A stretch of 36,109 nucleotides of DNA, taken from the NCBI GenBank assembly GCA_934394545.1, contig CAKRRG010000028.1:1-36109 (forward strand), in the 5' to 3' direction. Position numbers and translations under genes: made by a program. The notes under the pieces were generated by a model. The model saw nothing but the letters and a program-made list of their open reading frames with translations, was not told the origin of the DNA and did not search any database. The DNA is from an uncultured Blautia sp. (GTDB taxonomy: Bacteria > Bacillota > Clostridia > Lachnospirales > Lachnospiraceae). Below, one piece after another: positions 15,897-23,692 of the stretch (its first letter is position 1; each line of letters begins with the position of its first letter).

Positions 15897-17889
15897 TGTC
15901 ACCGGACCTCCTCTCTGCTTCTTTCTTTTTCATTTTATTTTTCTCAGGTATGATCTTATTCTCAGTCATTGATTTCTTCTCTGTCATTGATTTCTTCTCT
16001 GCCTTTGATTTCTTCTCTGCCTTTGGCTTCTTCACCCCCTGGAGCACAACCACAGTACGTGGTCCCACCTCCACAGAACGTTCATAAACCATACCCTTCT
16101 CTCCATAAAATCCATCGCAGGTCAGGTCACCTGTATCCATAATTTTCTTCCATTCCATACCCTCAGGCAGATTTGGCAAAGCCATGCTCCTGATTTCCCA
16201 ATGGAAGTTATAGCCTACATAAATGAAGTCATCCTCCCTTCCATCTGTCTGCTGTGCATATTCTCCGCACAGCATCATACCGATCATACGGCTGGTATTT
16301 TCTGTATTGCAAAACCATGCCCGTTCACCGTGGAACGACAGATCCGGATAACCTTTTCCCAAATAATCTACTTCCTTCATGCTCTCCTTCATATGAAGAA
16401 CAGGATGGGCCTTACGAAGTGCCACTGCCTTTTTCACAAAAGCCAGAAGGCTTGCATTTCTCCTAAGCCCGCGCCAATCGATCCAGCCAATGGAATTGTC
16501 CTGACAATAAGCGTTGTTATTTCCATCCTGAGAATTACCGATTTCATCACCACCGTAAAGCATAGGCACACCCTGGGAAAAAAGAAGCATAGCAAAAGCA
16601 GCCCGCATCTGCCTCTCTCTCATCTGACGAATCCACTGCTTCCTGCTTGGTCCCTCAATTCCGCAATTCCAGGAATAATTATAGCTGCAGCCATCGTTAT
16701 TTCCCTCACCATTGGCTTCATTGTGCTTATAATTATAGGAGACCAGATCATTCAGGGTAAAACCGTCCTGGCAGGTAATATAATTGATCACGCCATGGTC
16801 ATCCGGATTATGGCGAAGCCGGTACTGCACTGCCGGAACCATATCCTCATCACTTTTCAAAAATCTTCGCATATCCTGAAGAAAGCCCAGATTATACTCC
16901 GCAAAACAACGCTGGCCCGGTCTGCGGTTCTTATAAATTGCAGCTGTATCCATTCCATCTGCCATGATCATCGTTCCAAAAAGCAGACCATCCTTCATGA
17001 TCAGATCAAGAGGAGCCCCTTCTCCAAGCACATGGAAGCCATCCACATGATAATTCTGCTTCCAGAACTGTAAGGCTCTAAGAGCCATAAGTGGATTCAC
17101 CTCTGCCGGAAAATACATTTCCATGATACAACCGATTCCAGCCTTGTGAAATGCTTTGATCATATCGCAGAATTCCCTGTGAGGATCCCTGGTCGCACAA
17201 TACGCACTCTTTGGTGCGAAATAAAGCCCGTTTCCATAGCCCCAGTAATTTATTTCGTTCTTTTTTTCCTTCCGTGATACCAGGCCTTCCGGTTCCTTCT
17301 GCCTGTTTACCTCCATAAATTCATAGGCAGGCATTAACTCCACTGTATTGATTCCAAGCTCCTGCCAGTAGGGGATCATCTGTATAAGTCCCTGAAAGGT
17401 ACCCCTAAGTCCTGTGGGCAGCTTAGCCTGTCTGGTATAGCCCCGCACATGAAGCTTGTAAAGAATCATATCTCCAAAATCTGTATCCGGTGCCTTCTCA
17501 TCCTCCCAGTCGTATCTGTCCCCTGTCCAAAAGCCACACCGCACTTTATGGGGATCTTCCTCCCACGAAGCTCCAAAGCGCTCCCTTCCACTGATCCTGC
17601 TGGCACATGGGTCCAGACATATCTCCCCATTGATACGGAAATTATATTCCAGATTTGTTACATTTAATTTCTTCATAAAAACAGAAAATATCCGTCCGGT
17701 CCGATAGTTCCCGTCAAGAGGAAGCTCATAAAAAGGCTCCCTTCCTCTCTTTCTGTAGAGAAGCAGAGAAACCTTAGAATCCTCCTCTGCCTCTACTGCA
17801 AAATTATATCCGTCTTCCATCTGGCTGACCCCAAGTAAAAGGGGATAGCCAGGTGTCACAATCACTCTTTTATTTCCAGGTATTGCCAC
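15874..17889 (-). CDS. GlgX/isoamylase-like GH13 protein with degenerate catalytic residues
   Basis: A 671-residue relative of glycogen-debranching enzymes: N-terminal beta-sandwich (about 1-120), a GH13 barrel starting MILYKLHVRGYT, GINTVELMPAYEF, the debranching signature NYKHNEANGEGNNDG (about 384-398) and MLYGGDEIGNSQ. Catalytic positions look lost. The nucleophile site normally DGFRFD reads DGFHVL (283-288, Leu for Asp). The general-acid site normally AEPWD reads ADGMD (Asp311 for Glu). The seventh-strand HD reads QD (374-375, Asp kept). The last about 54 residues are a Lys/Glu-rich tail built from 6-residue repeats. GTG start with AGGAGG at spacing 9. Perhaps a glycan-binding or regulatory pseudoenzyme; alternative catalytic residues cannot be excluded. 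It follows xth by 48 nt. Confidence 0.88.
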   Translation of the reverse strand: MAIPGNKRVIVTPGYPLLLGVSQMEDGYNFAVEAEEDSKVSLLLYRKRGREPFYELPLDGNYRTGRIFSVFMKKLNVTNLEYNFRINGEICLDPCASRISGRERFGASWEEDPHKVRCGFWTGDRYDWEDEKAPDTDFGDMILYKLHVRGYTRQAKLPTGLRGTFQGLIQMIPYWQELGINTVELMPAYEFMEVNRQKEPEGLVSRKEKKNEINYWGYGNGLYFAPKSAYCATRDPHREFCDMIKAFHKAGIGCIMEMYFPAEVNPLMALRALQFWKQNYHVDGFHVLGEGAPLDLIMKDGLLFGTMIMADGMDTAAIYKNRRPGQRCFAEYNLGFLQDMRRFLKSDEDMVPAVQYRLRHNPDDHGVINYITCQDGFTLNDLVSYNYKHNEANGEGNNDGCSYNYSWNCGIEGPSRKQWIRQMRERQMRAAFAMLLFSQGVPMLYGGDEIGNSQDGNNNAYCQDNSIGWIDWRGLRRNASLLAFVKKAVALRKAHPVLHMKESMKEVDYLGKGYPDLSFHGERAWFCNTENTSRMIGMMLCGEYAQQTDGREDDFIYVGYNFHWEIRSMALPNLPEGMEWKKIMDTGDLTCDGFYGEKGMVYERSVEVGPRTVVVLQGVKKPKAEKKSKAEKKSMTEKKSMTENKIIPEKNKMKKKEAERRSGDNASVASL
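15955..16026 (-). repeat. 18-bp tandem repeat encoding the tail of the GH13-like protein
   Basis: Three close copies of an 18-bp unit (15973-15990, 15991-16008, 16009-16026) plus a diverged copy at 15955-15972, encoding the 6-residue pattern (S)KAEKK / SMTEKK in the C-terminal tail. Confidence 0.8.
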
Positions 17890-17937
17890 TTTATAATACC
17901 TCCTGTCTTTGTCTGATATCCCGTCATCAGCTATTCC

Positions 17938-18693
17938 TTATAAGTCCAGATCCAACTCTACAGGGCAATGGTCAGAACCCATAATTTCACTGTGGATCCT
18001 GGAATCCTCCAGCTTCTCCTTAAGTGACGGGGAAGTAAGGAAATAGTCAATTCTCCATCCGGCATTCTTCTCTCTGGCCTTAAACCGATAAGACCACCAG
18101 GAATAAGCGCCCTCCAGCTCCGGGTAAAAATATCGAAACGTATCAATAAAGCCAGCATCCAGTACTCTGGAAAAGCATGCTCTCTCTTCATCGGTAAAGC
18201 CTGCATTCATACGGTTCGTCTTAGGATTCTTCAGGTCGATTTCCTGATGCGCTACATTGAGATCTCCACAGCAGATCACAGGCTTCTTCTCCTGAAGCTT
18301 CAGCAGATATGCCAGGAAATCCTTTTCCCATTCCATACGATATTCCAATCTCCTAAGTTCAGACTGAGAGTTCGGTGTATATACGGTAACCAGGTAAAAA
18401 TCATCCATTTCTGCGGTGATCACACGGCCTTCCTTATCGTGTTCCTCTATTCCAAGTCCGTAACTTACGGATAAAGGCTCCTTCTTCGTAAAAACAGCTG
18501 TTCCGGAGTACCCCTTGCGGTTCGCATAGTTCCAGTACTGATAATATCCCGGCAATTCCAGTTTCACCTGGTTCTCCTGACATTTCGTTTCCTGCAGACA
18601 GAAAATATCCGCGTCCAGCTTGGCAAAGCTTTCTTCAAAGCCTTTGGTTATACATGCGCGGATTCCATTTACATTCCATGATACAAGCTTCAT
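17938..18693 (-). CDS. xth: Exodeoxyribonuclease III (AP endonuclease)
   Basis: Base-excision-repair nuclease of the EEP superfamily: cleaves at abasic sites and removes 3'-blocking groups and 3' nucleotides. Family motifs across 251 residues: [11 protein letters not shown] (3-13), LQETK (metal-binding Glu35), [18 protein letters not shown], the catalytic CCGDLNVAH (about 145-153), GWRIDYFL and the C-terminal GSDHCPVEL. Start 18693 is chosen because GGAGAA lies just upstream; an ATG at 18705 overlaps that site. Its promoter is back-to-back with the DUF1292 gene. It is the first gene of a unit followed by the GH13-like and DUF5662-like genes, which have no evident link to DNA repair. Confidence 0.96.
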   Translation of the reverse strand: MKLVSWNVNGIRACITKGFEESFAKLDADIFCLQETKCQENQVKLELPGYYQYWNYANRKGYSGTAVFTKKEPLSVSYGLGIEEHDKEGRVITAEMDDFYLVTVYTPNSQSELRRLEYRMEWEKDFLAYLLKLQEKKPVICCGDLNVAHQEIDLKNPKTNRMNAGFTDEERACFSRVLDAGFIDTFRYFYPELEGAYSWWSYRFKAREKNAGWRIDYFLTSPSLKEKLEDSRIHSEIMGSDHCPVELDLDL

Positions 18694-18730
18694 GTTGTTC
18701 TCCATTCTGTATAGTTTCTACTTATTCTTC

Positions 18731-18758
18731 ATTATAACACAGATTTTCCTATTCACAA
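18731..18758 (-). promoter_or_regulatory. Promoter of xth
   Basis: TTGTGA (18753-18758) and extended -10 TGTTATAAT (core 18731-18736), spacing 16. The -35 overlaps that of the opposing promoter at 18752-18780. Confidence 0.65.
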
Positions 18759-18780
18759 AACCTTATTTTTCTGGTACAAT
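18752..18780 (+). promoter_or_regulatory. Promoter of the DUF1292 gene
   Basis: TTCACA (18752-18757) and extended -10 TGGTACAAT (core 18775-18780), spacing 17. Confidence 0.65.
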
Positions 18781-18791
18781 CTAACTATTAC

Positions 18792-18807
18792 CCGGGACAT
18801 TTCCCGG
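18792..18807 (+). other. 5'-end hairpin of the DUF1292 mRNA
   Basis: CCGGGA / TCCCGG with a 4-nt loop, starting about 5 nt after the expected transcription start and ending 9 nt before the GTGAGG ribosome binding site. Confidence 0.5.
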
Positions 18808-18829
18808 AAGATAAAGTGAGGTATTAATA

Positions 18830-19225
18830 ATGAGCGATTTAGATATGAACACTTCCTGTGGAAGCTGTGAAAGCAGTTCTTCCTGCAGTGGCTCTGACTG
18901 TTCCACATGTGGTGGATGCAGCACAGATGCGAATCAGCATAGCACCATCACCCTTACCATGGAGGATGATACTGAAGTAGAATGTGCTATTCTTACCATT
19001 TTCCCTGTAGATGGCAAGGAGTATATTGCACTTCTTCCACTTGACGAAGACGGACAGAATCACGACGGTGAAGTTTATCTTTATGCCTTTGCCCATACTG
19101 CAGAGGGTGCTCCTATGCTTTCCAATATTGAGAATGACGAGGAGTATAATAAGGCTGCGATTGCCTTTGACACTGTTTTACAGAATGCCCGTGAAGCAGA
19201 AGTTGCCGGTGAGCCATTAGAGTAA
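18830..19225 (+). CDS. DUF1292 family protein with a cysteine-rich N terminus
   Basis: A 131-residue small acidic protein. Residues about 36-131 match the DUF1292 (YrzB-like) pattern: ITLTMEDDTEVECAILTIF followed by YIALLPLDEDG and a C-terminal helix; the family's function is unknown. The first 30 residues add a Ser/Gly/Cys segment with six cysteines (10, 13, 19, 24, 27, 30), including CGSC and CSTCGGC. This could bind a metal or form disulfides. RBS GTGAGG at 18816-18821, spacing 8. Own promoter and a strong terminator, so monocistronic. Homologues in Firmicutes often sit near ruvX or alanyl-tRNA synthetase genes; here that context is absent. Confidence 0.88.
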   Translation: MSDLDMNTSCGSCESSSSCSGSDCSTCGGCSTDANQHSTITLTMEDDTEVECAILTIFPVDGKEYIALLPLDEDGQNHDGEVYLYAFAHTAEGAPMLSNIENDEEYNKAAIAFDTVLQNAREAEVAGEPLE

Positions 19226-19231
19226 GAATAC

Positions 19232-19280
19232 AAAAGCAGGTACTTGTGAGCTTGGTTCTTTCACATTTACCTGCTTTTCT
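19232..19280. terminator. Bidirectional terminator between the DUF1292 gene and dut
   Basis: Stem AAAAGCAGGTA (19232-19242) / TACCTGCTTTT (19268-19278), with an inner GTGA/TCAC pairing. It serves convergent transcription: the plus gene ends at 19225 and dut (minus) ends at 19322. Confidence 0.85.
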
Positions 19281-19321
19281 ATTTGATCTGCCGCCTTTAT
19301 ACTTGTTGCTTTTGTACCAGC

Positions 19322-19834
19322 CTATTTCGTAGTGCTTCCCAATCCGCCATTTCTTACATCGGTTACATCATCGTCTACCGTAATTCCGTATTCTACGAAA
19401 ATCCCCTGCATAAAGCCTGTATCAGCCTTTAGTTCTACTGTTTTTCCCTCATTGGTGTCGTTGGTCAGTTTAGCAAAAATATGGCCTTCGTTATCAGAAT
19501 AGAAATAATCGCTGTCAATGATTCCTACTGTATTATTCAACTGCAGACGGAACTTAAAACCCAGTCCGCTTCTCGGATAACACTTCAGCACCCACTCCTG
19601 ATCCATTTCCACACGGATTCCAGTAGGGATCTTGATCGTTTCTCCAGGCAGGATAACAAAATTATCCGGTGAAAAAAAATCATATCCTGCGCTTCCTGCC
19701 GTGGCACGTCTTGGGAGACGGATTCCTTCATAAATTTTCTCTGCCTCATCAGCAGTTACTTCTCCGAAAGTGTCCATCCAGTCTGCTACAAAGCGTTCTT
19801 TACTTACCTTATGAAATTTTGCAATTCTCTTCAT
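19322..19834 (-). CDS. dut: dUTP diphosphatase (trimeric dUTPase family)
   Basis: Hydrolyses dUTP to dUMP + PPi, keeping uracil out of DNA and feeding dTMP synthesis. The five conserved motifs of the homotrimeric family can be traced: 1 GSAGYDFF (about 47-54), 2 PRSGLGFK (about 87-94), 3 NTVGIIDSDYF (about 100-110, the catalytic Asp in IDSDY), 4 around ELKADTGFMQGIFVEYG, and 5 GGLGSTTK at the C-terminal end. At 170 residues it is longer than the usual 140-150 because of an N-terminal extension of about 40 residues. RBS AAAGGAG. It lies just after the pnp terminator, so it is expressed either by read-through or from a promoter I could not find. Confidence 0.92.
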   Translation of the reverse strand: MKRIAKFHKVSKERFVADWMDTFGEVTADEAEKIYEGIRLPRRATAGSAGYDFFSPDNFVILPGETIKIPTGIRVEMDQEWVLKCYPRSGLGFKFRLQLNNTVGIIDSDYFYSDNEGHIFAKLTNDTNEGKTVELKADTGFMQGIFVEYGITVDDDVTDVRNGGLGSTTK

Positions 19835-19850
19835 ATTTCTCCTTTAAATC

Positions 19851-19880
19851 AAAAGATGCCGGGCATTTCTGTCCGACATC
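19851..19880 (-). terminator. Intrinsic terminator of pnp
   Basis: On the minus strand GATGTCGG pairs with CCGGCATC (19855-19880, one G-T wobble, 10-nt loop) followed by TTTT (19851-19854) and ATTT. The stem lies between the pnp stop (19894) and the dut ribosome binding site. Confidence 0.7.
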
Positions 19881-19893
19881 CTGAATTCTATTC

Positions 19894-21990
19894 TTATTTA
19901 TTCTCTGCCGGAACATCCTTGATGCTGAAGCTTATTCTTCCCATCTTATCCTTTCCAAGGCAGACAACCGTAACTTTATCACCAAGTGTAAGAACATCCT
20001 CTACACGGTTGATTCTCTCTTTACAGATCTTGGAAATATGAACCATTCCCTCTTTGCCTGGTGCAAACTCAATAAATGCACCGAACTCTTTAATGCTTAC
20101 AACCTGTCCTGTAAGAATCTGTCCCTGCTCGAAATCAGAAGCAATGATCTCAACCATACGCTTTGCTTCCTGCATATTTTTAGAATCTACACCACAGATA
20201 GATACTGCACCTTCATCTGTGATATCGATCTTAACACCGGTACGCTCGATAATTGTATTGATCGTCTTACCTCTCTGACCAACAACGTCGCCGATTTTCT
20301 GAGGGTCGATCTGAATCTGAATGATCTTCGGAGCATATTTTCCAACCGTTGTACGAGGTGCCGGAATACATTTCTCAATAACCTCATTAAGGATGTACTC
20401 TCTTGCTTCCTTGGTACGTCTGATAGCTTCCTCTACGATCTGTCTTGTAAGACCGTGGATTTTAATATCCATCTGGATAGCTGTAATACCGTCATGAGTT
20501 CCTGCTACCTTGAAGTCCATATCGCCAAAGAAGTCCTCAAGTCCCTGGATATCCGTAAGAACGATATAATCATCATCTGTGTCGCCTGTAACCAGACCAC
20601 AGGAAATACCTGCAACAGGTTTCTTGATCGGTACACCGGCTGCCTCAAGAGACATCGTAGATGCACAGATACTTGCCTGAGAAGTAGATCCGTTAGATTC
20701 AAAGGTCTCAGATACGGTACGAATCGCATATGGGAACTCCTCGGCACTTGGAAGAACCGGTACAAGTGCTCTCTCTGCAAGTGCTCCATGACCGATTTCA
20801 CGACGTCCCGGTCCTCTGGATGGCTTCGTCTCACCTACTGAATAGGACGGGAAGTTGTAATGATGCATATATCTCTTGCTTGTCTCAAACTCGTCAAGTC
20901 CGTCAATTCTCTGAGCCTCTGCAAGAGGTGCCAGAGTCGTGATGGTACAAATCTGTGTCTGTCCACGGGTAAACATAGCAGAGCCATGTACTCTCGGGAT
21001 AATGTCAACCTCTGCTGCCAGAGGACGGATCTGTGTGATCGCACGGCCATCCGGGCGCTTATGATCCTTCAGAATCATCTTACGAACGGTCTTCTTCTGA
21101 TACTGGTAAACCGCCTCGCCAAGAACTGCAAGCCACTCTTCTTTCTCTGCGAAGGCTTCTTTCAGTTTCTCTGTTACAGCTGCAATATTATTCTCTCTTG
21201 TCTGCTTATCATCAGAGAATACAGCAACCTCCATTTCTTCCGGAGGAACAATCTCTTTGATCGCATCAAACAGTTCCTGCGGAACTGCACAAGACTCATA
21301 GCTGTGTTTCTCTTTTCCACAATCTGCAACGATCTGGTCGAAGAATTTGATGATTTCCTGGTTCACTTCGTGTGCTTTATAGATAGCTTCGATCATCTGA
21401 TCCTCCGGCACCTCGTTAGCACCAGCCTCGATCATGATAACCTTATCTCTTGTGGAAGCAACTGTCAGCTGAAGGTCAGAAATATCCTTCTGTGCCAGTG
21501 TAGGATTCACAATGAACTCTCCATTAATAAGACCGATCTGTGTAGTAGCACATGGACCATCAAATGGAATATCAGAAATGCATGTAGCAAGGGAAGAACC
21601 AAGCATAGCCGGGATTTCCGGATTACATTCCGGATCCACAGACATAACCATGTCTACAAGTGTAACGTCATTTCTGTAATCCTTAGGGAACAGAGGACGC
21701 ATAGGTCTGTCAATCACACGGGAAGTAAGGATGGCATGCTCACTTGCCTTTCCCTCTCTTTTATTGAAACCGCCCGGAATTTTTCCGACAGCGTACATTT
21801 TCTCTTCGTATTCAACACTTAACGGGAAAAAGTCAATCCCCTCTCTTGGCTCCTTAGATGCAGTTGCTGTAGCAAGTACGGTGGTATCACCATAATGCAT
21901 CAATGCTGCGCCATTTGCCTGTTTCGCAACACGTCCGATATCTACGGTAAGTGTTCTTCCAGCTAATTCCATGGAATAACTTTTGTACAT
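19894..21990 (-). CDS. pnp: Polyribonucleotide nucleotidyltransferase (PNPase)
   Basis: Phosphorolytic 3'-5' exoribonuclease of mRNA turnover. The 698 residues (family about 700) show: first RNase PH domain (ELAGRTLTVDIGRVAKQANG), helical linker, catalytic second RNase PH domain (KRPDGRAITQIRPL, then ICASTMSLEAAGVPI and the acidic DTDDDYIVLTDIQGLED), a KH domain with GQRG (usual GxxG) and a C-terminal S1 domain (GQVVSIKEFGAFIEF). Start 21990 is set by AGGAGAG just upstream; an in-frame start at 22089 would add 33 Cys/Lys-rich residues with no ribosome binding site. It follows rpsO by 301 nt, a leader filled with hairpins. Confidence 0.97.
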   Translation of the reverse strand: MYKSYSMELAGRTLTVDIGRVAKQANGAALMHYGDTTVLATATASKEPREGIDFFPLSVEYEEKMYAVGKIPGGFNKREGKASEHAILTSRVIDRPMRPLFPKDYRNDVTLVDMVMSVDPECNPEIPAMLGSSLATCISDIPFDGPCATTQIGLINGEFIVNPTLAQKDISDLQLTVASTRDKVIMIEAGANEVPEDQMIEAIYKAHEVNQEIIKFFDQIVADCGKEKHSYESCAVPQELFDAIKEIVPPEEMEVAVFSDDKQTRENNIAAVTEKLKEAFAEKEEWLAVLGEAVYQYQKKTVRKMILKDHKRPDGRAITQIRPLAAEVDIIPRVHGSAMFTRGQTQICTITTLAPLAEAQRIDGLDEFETSKRYMHHYNFPSYSVGETKPSRGPGRREIGHGALAERALVPVLPSAEEFPYAIRTVSETFESNGSTSQASICASTMSLEAAGVPIKKPVAGISCGLVTGDTDDDYIVLTDIQGLEDFFGDMDFKVAGTHDGITAIQMDIKIHGLTRQIVEEAIRRTKEAREYILNEVIEKCIPAPRTTVGKYAPKIIQIQIDPQKIGDVVGQRGKTINTIIERTGVKIDITDEGAVSICGVDSKNMQEAKRMVEIIASDFEQGQILTGQVVSIKEFGAFIEFAPGKEGMVHISKICKERINRVEDVLTLGDKVTVVCLGKDKMGRISFSIKDVPAENK

Positions 21991-22071
21991 ATTTTCTCTC
22001 CTTTTTATGAATTCATGATCTTGAGCATCATACAATTTCCCCTTGCTTTTCACGCAGGAGCAATGACAACT

Positions 22072-22185
22072 CTTCTCTGGCTTCGCCACAACAGAAGTCC
22101 GAAACGACTGAAAAATACACTTTTCAAAATGTCCTTTTCAGAAGTCTCGGAAATCCTCGTCTGTCCGGGTCTTTGCCCGCCAGAC
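22072..22185 (-). promoter_or_regulatory. Structured leader region ahead of pnp
   Basis: The 301-nt gap between rpsO and pnp holds no gene but has three consecutive hairpins on the minus transcript: 22159-22185 (GTCTG/CAGAC plus CGGG/CCCG), 22108-22141 (CTGAAAA/TTTTCAG with further inner pairing) and 22072-22097 (CTTCT/AGAAG plus TGGC/GCCA). In E. coli the pnp leader hairpin is cut by RNase III and used by PNPase for autoregulation; a similar role here is inference. I see no convincing promoter for pnp in the gap. Confidence 0.5.
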
Positions 22186-22247
22186 AATAGTGCCTCCGTT
22201 CTGGCGACGATTGCTGCCTGTTTACCGGCTGCAATCACATTTCTTCA

Positions 22248-22277
22248 TCTTAAAATAGGGCGGATGGATATCCGCCC
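22248..22277 (-). terminator. Terminator-like hairpin after rpsO
   Basis: GGGCGGAT (22258-22265) / ATCCGCCC (22270-22277), 4-nt loop, followed on the minus strand by TATTTTAAG. It may only partly stop transcription, because pnp downstream has no obvious promoter. Confidence 0.7.
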
Positions 22278-22291
22278 CTTCCGCATACTAA

Positions 22292-22558
22292 TTATTTTCT
22301 TAAACCTAATTTCTCAATCAGTGCACGGTATCTTTCGATGTCTGTTTTCTTTAAGTAAGCTAACAGTCCACGTCTCTGACCTACCATTTTCAGCAGACCA
22401 CGTCTGGAATGATGATCCTTGTGGTTGTTCTGTAAATGCTCAGTAAGCTCCTGGATTCTTGCAGTAAGAACAGCTACCTGTACCTCTGGTGAACCAGTAT
22501 CTCCCTCACATCTTGCATACTCTTTCATGATTGCTGCTTTCTTTTCTTTTGAAATCAT
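22292..22558 (-). CDS. rpsO: 30S ribosomal protein S15
   Basis: Primary 16S rRNA-binding protein of the 30S platform; also a translational autoregulator in several bacteria. The 88 residues match S15 in length and sequence: [16 protein letters not shown] (about 20-35), [19 protein letters not shown] with the rRNA-contacting His/Asp/Ser cluster, and a C-terminal [20 protein letters not shown] at 22567-22571. Own strong promoter and a structured leader of about 148 nt. The rpsO-pnp order is the classic bacterial arrangement. Confidence 0.98.
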   Translation of the reverse strand: MISKEKKAAIMKEYARCEGDTGSPEVQVAVLTARIQELTEHLQNNHKDHHSRRGLLKMVGQRRGLLAYLKKTDIERYRALIEKLGLRK

Positions 22559-22587
22559 CTTGATTTCCTCCTTATTCTTAATGGTCT

Positions 22588-22664
22588 CCCATACAGGTAT
22601 CCCTGCGGGGACGTAATCGCCGCATATTAAGAGACGGTCGGAGTATCCAACCCCTGAATATGGG
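22588..22664 (-). promoter_or_regulatory. Predicted three-way-junction leader of rpsO
   Basis: On the minus transcript, CCCATA-UU-CAGG (22664-22653) pairs with CCTGTATGGG (22597-22588), closing two hairpins: 22636-22652 (7-bp stem, one G-U, 3-nt loop) and 22604-22624 (TGCGG/CCGCA). It ends about 17 nt before the ribosome binding site. Several phyla carry S15-binding rpsO leaders with junction folds; this one is a candidate. Confidence 0.6.
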
Positions 22665-22712
22665 CTGTTTCTCTATCTATGAAGCAGGACAATTCCTGTT
22701 CACACCTTGCCT

Positions 22713-22741
22713 AGTATAGCATACCCGCCAGATTCTGTAAA
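22713..22741 (-). promoter_or_regulatory. Sigma-A promoter of rpsO
   Basis: TTTACA (22736-22741) and TATACT with TGn extension (core 22713-22718), spacing 17. It begins about 20 nt after the ribF stop. Confidence 0.85.
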
Positions 22742-22761
22742 CTATTTTTTCGCTTTTCTTA

Positions 22762-23664
22762 TCAGTAATTTTTTGGGGCTGCGAAATACTCTCGTCCATC
22801 CTCTGCATCTGCCAGAAGTCTGGTTTTCAATGCCTCAAGGGAAGGAAATTTTCTTTCCGGCCGCAGGAATTTCTTGAAATCCACCCTGCAATTTTCCCCG
22901 TAAAGGTCTTCCTTACAATCAAAAAGATAGGTCTCTACTCCCAAAAAGCTTTCCCCTACAGTAGGCTTATAGCCGATATTCGTAATTCCGTGGTATACTT
23001 TATCTCCAAAATAGGAACTTGTTACATACACTCCATTTGGTGGGAGGATTTTCGTCCTTGGAGGTACCAGATTGGTCGTTGGAAGCAGGACTTTATGTCC
23101 CATCCCTCTGCCATGAACTATCTGACCCTCTACAAAATAATCCCGCCCCATCAAATTGGTAACTTTTTCCATATTTCCTTTTTTCAGTTCTTCTCTGATG
23201 TACGTACTGCTGATCTTTCTGTGGCCATCCATTTCCTTGGAAAGGATTTCCACATCAAAACCATATTTCCTTCCAAATTCCTTAAGCAGTTCCGGAGTAC
23301 CCTTCCGCTCAAAACCGAAACGGTTGTCCTCCCCCACTACCACATAGGAGGCTCCCAGATCTCCCATAAGAATCTCTTTTATAAAATTCTCAGCCTTCAT
23401 ATGCCGGATCCGGTCATTTAACTGACATTCCACCAACACATCCACGCCAAGCTTTTCAAGAAGGGAAGCCCGCTCTTCACTGGTGAGAATCATATTGCTG
23501 GAAGCATCAATTGCAAAGAGAACTGCCTGTTCTCCCAATGCCTTGCGCTCCTTTATCCTCTCGACCAGTTTCTGATGTCCACGGTGAATCCCGTCAAATT
23601 TTCCCATTGTCACTGCACAGTTGGCAAGTCTTGGAAACTCACCATCAATCTTCAGGTATTCCAT
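22762..23664 (-). CDS. ribF: Bifunctional riboflavin kinase / FAD synthetase
   Basis: Makes FMN from riboflavin + ATP, then FAD from FMN + ATP. The N-terminal adenylyltransferase domain shows GKFDGIHRGHQKL (about 22-34), GEDNRFGF (about 118-125) and ISSTYIREELKKG (about 151-163). The C-terminal kinase domain shows HGRGMGHKVLLPTTNL and PPNGVYVTSS. The 300 residues fit the family. Start 23664 is set by AGGAGAG; an upstream TTG at 23679 overlaps that site. It is the last gene of the rimP-nusA-infB operon, 28 nt after truB, a common Firmicute arrangement. No FMN riboswitch precedes it. Confidence 0.96.
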   Translation of the reverse strand: MEYLKIDGEFPRLANCAVTMGKFDGIHRGHQKLVERIKERKALGEQAVLFAIDASSNMILTSEERASLLEKLGVDVLVECQLNDRIRHMKAENFIKEILMGDLGASYVVVGEDNRFGFERKGTPELLKEFGRKYGFDVEILSKEMDGHRKISSTYIREELKKGNMEKVTNLMGRDYFVEGQIVHGRGMGHKVLLPTTNLVPPRTKILPPNGVYVTSSYFGDKVYHGITNIGYKPTVGESFLGVETYLFDCKEDLYGENCRVDFKKFLRPERKFPSLEALKTRLLADAEDGREYFAAPKNY

Positions 23665-23692
23665 AATCTCTCCTGTCAAACCAGTGCCGCTG

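Noticed and set aside
20860..21822. Plus-strand open frame of 320 codons opposite pnp
   Set aside because: Cys/Ser/Leu-rich shadow of pnp; no ribosome binding site or family resemblance.
22050..22238. Possible 62-codon peptide gene in the pnp leader
   Set aside because: No ribosome binding site, and the region is explained better by three hairpins.
23665..23692. FMN riboswitch for ribF
   Set aside because: Only 28 nt separate truB and ribF; too short for the aptamer, and the gene is inside an operon.
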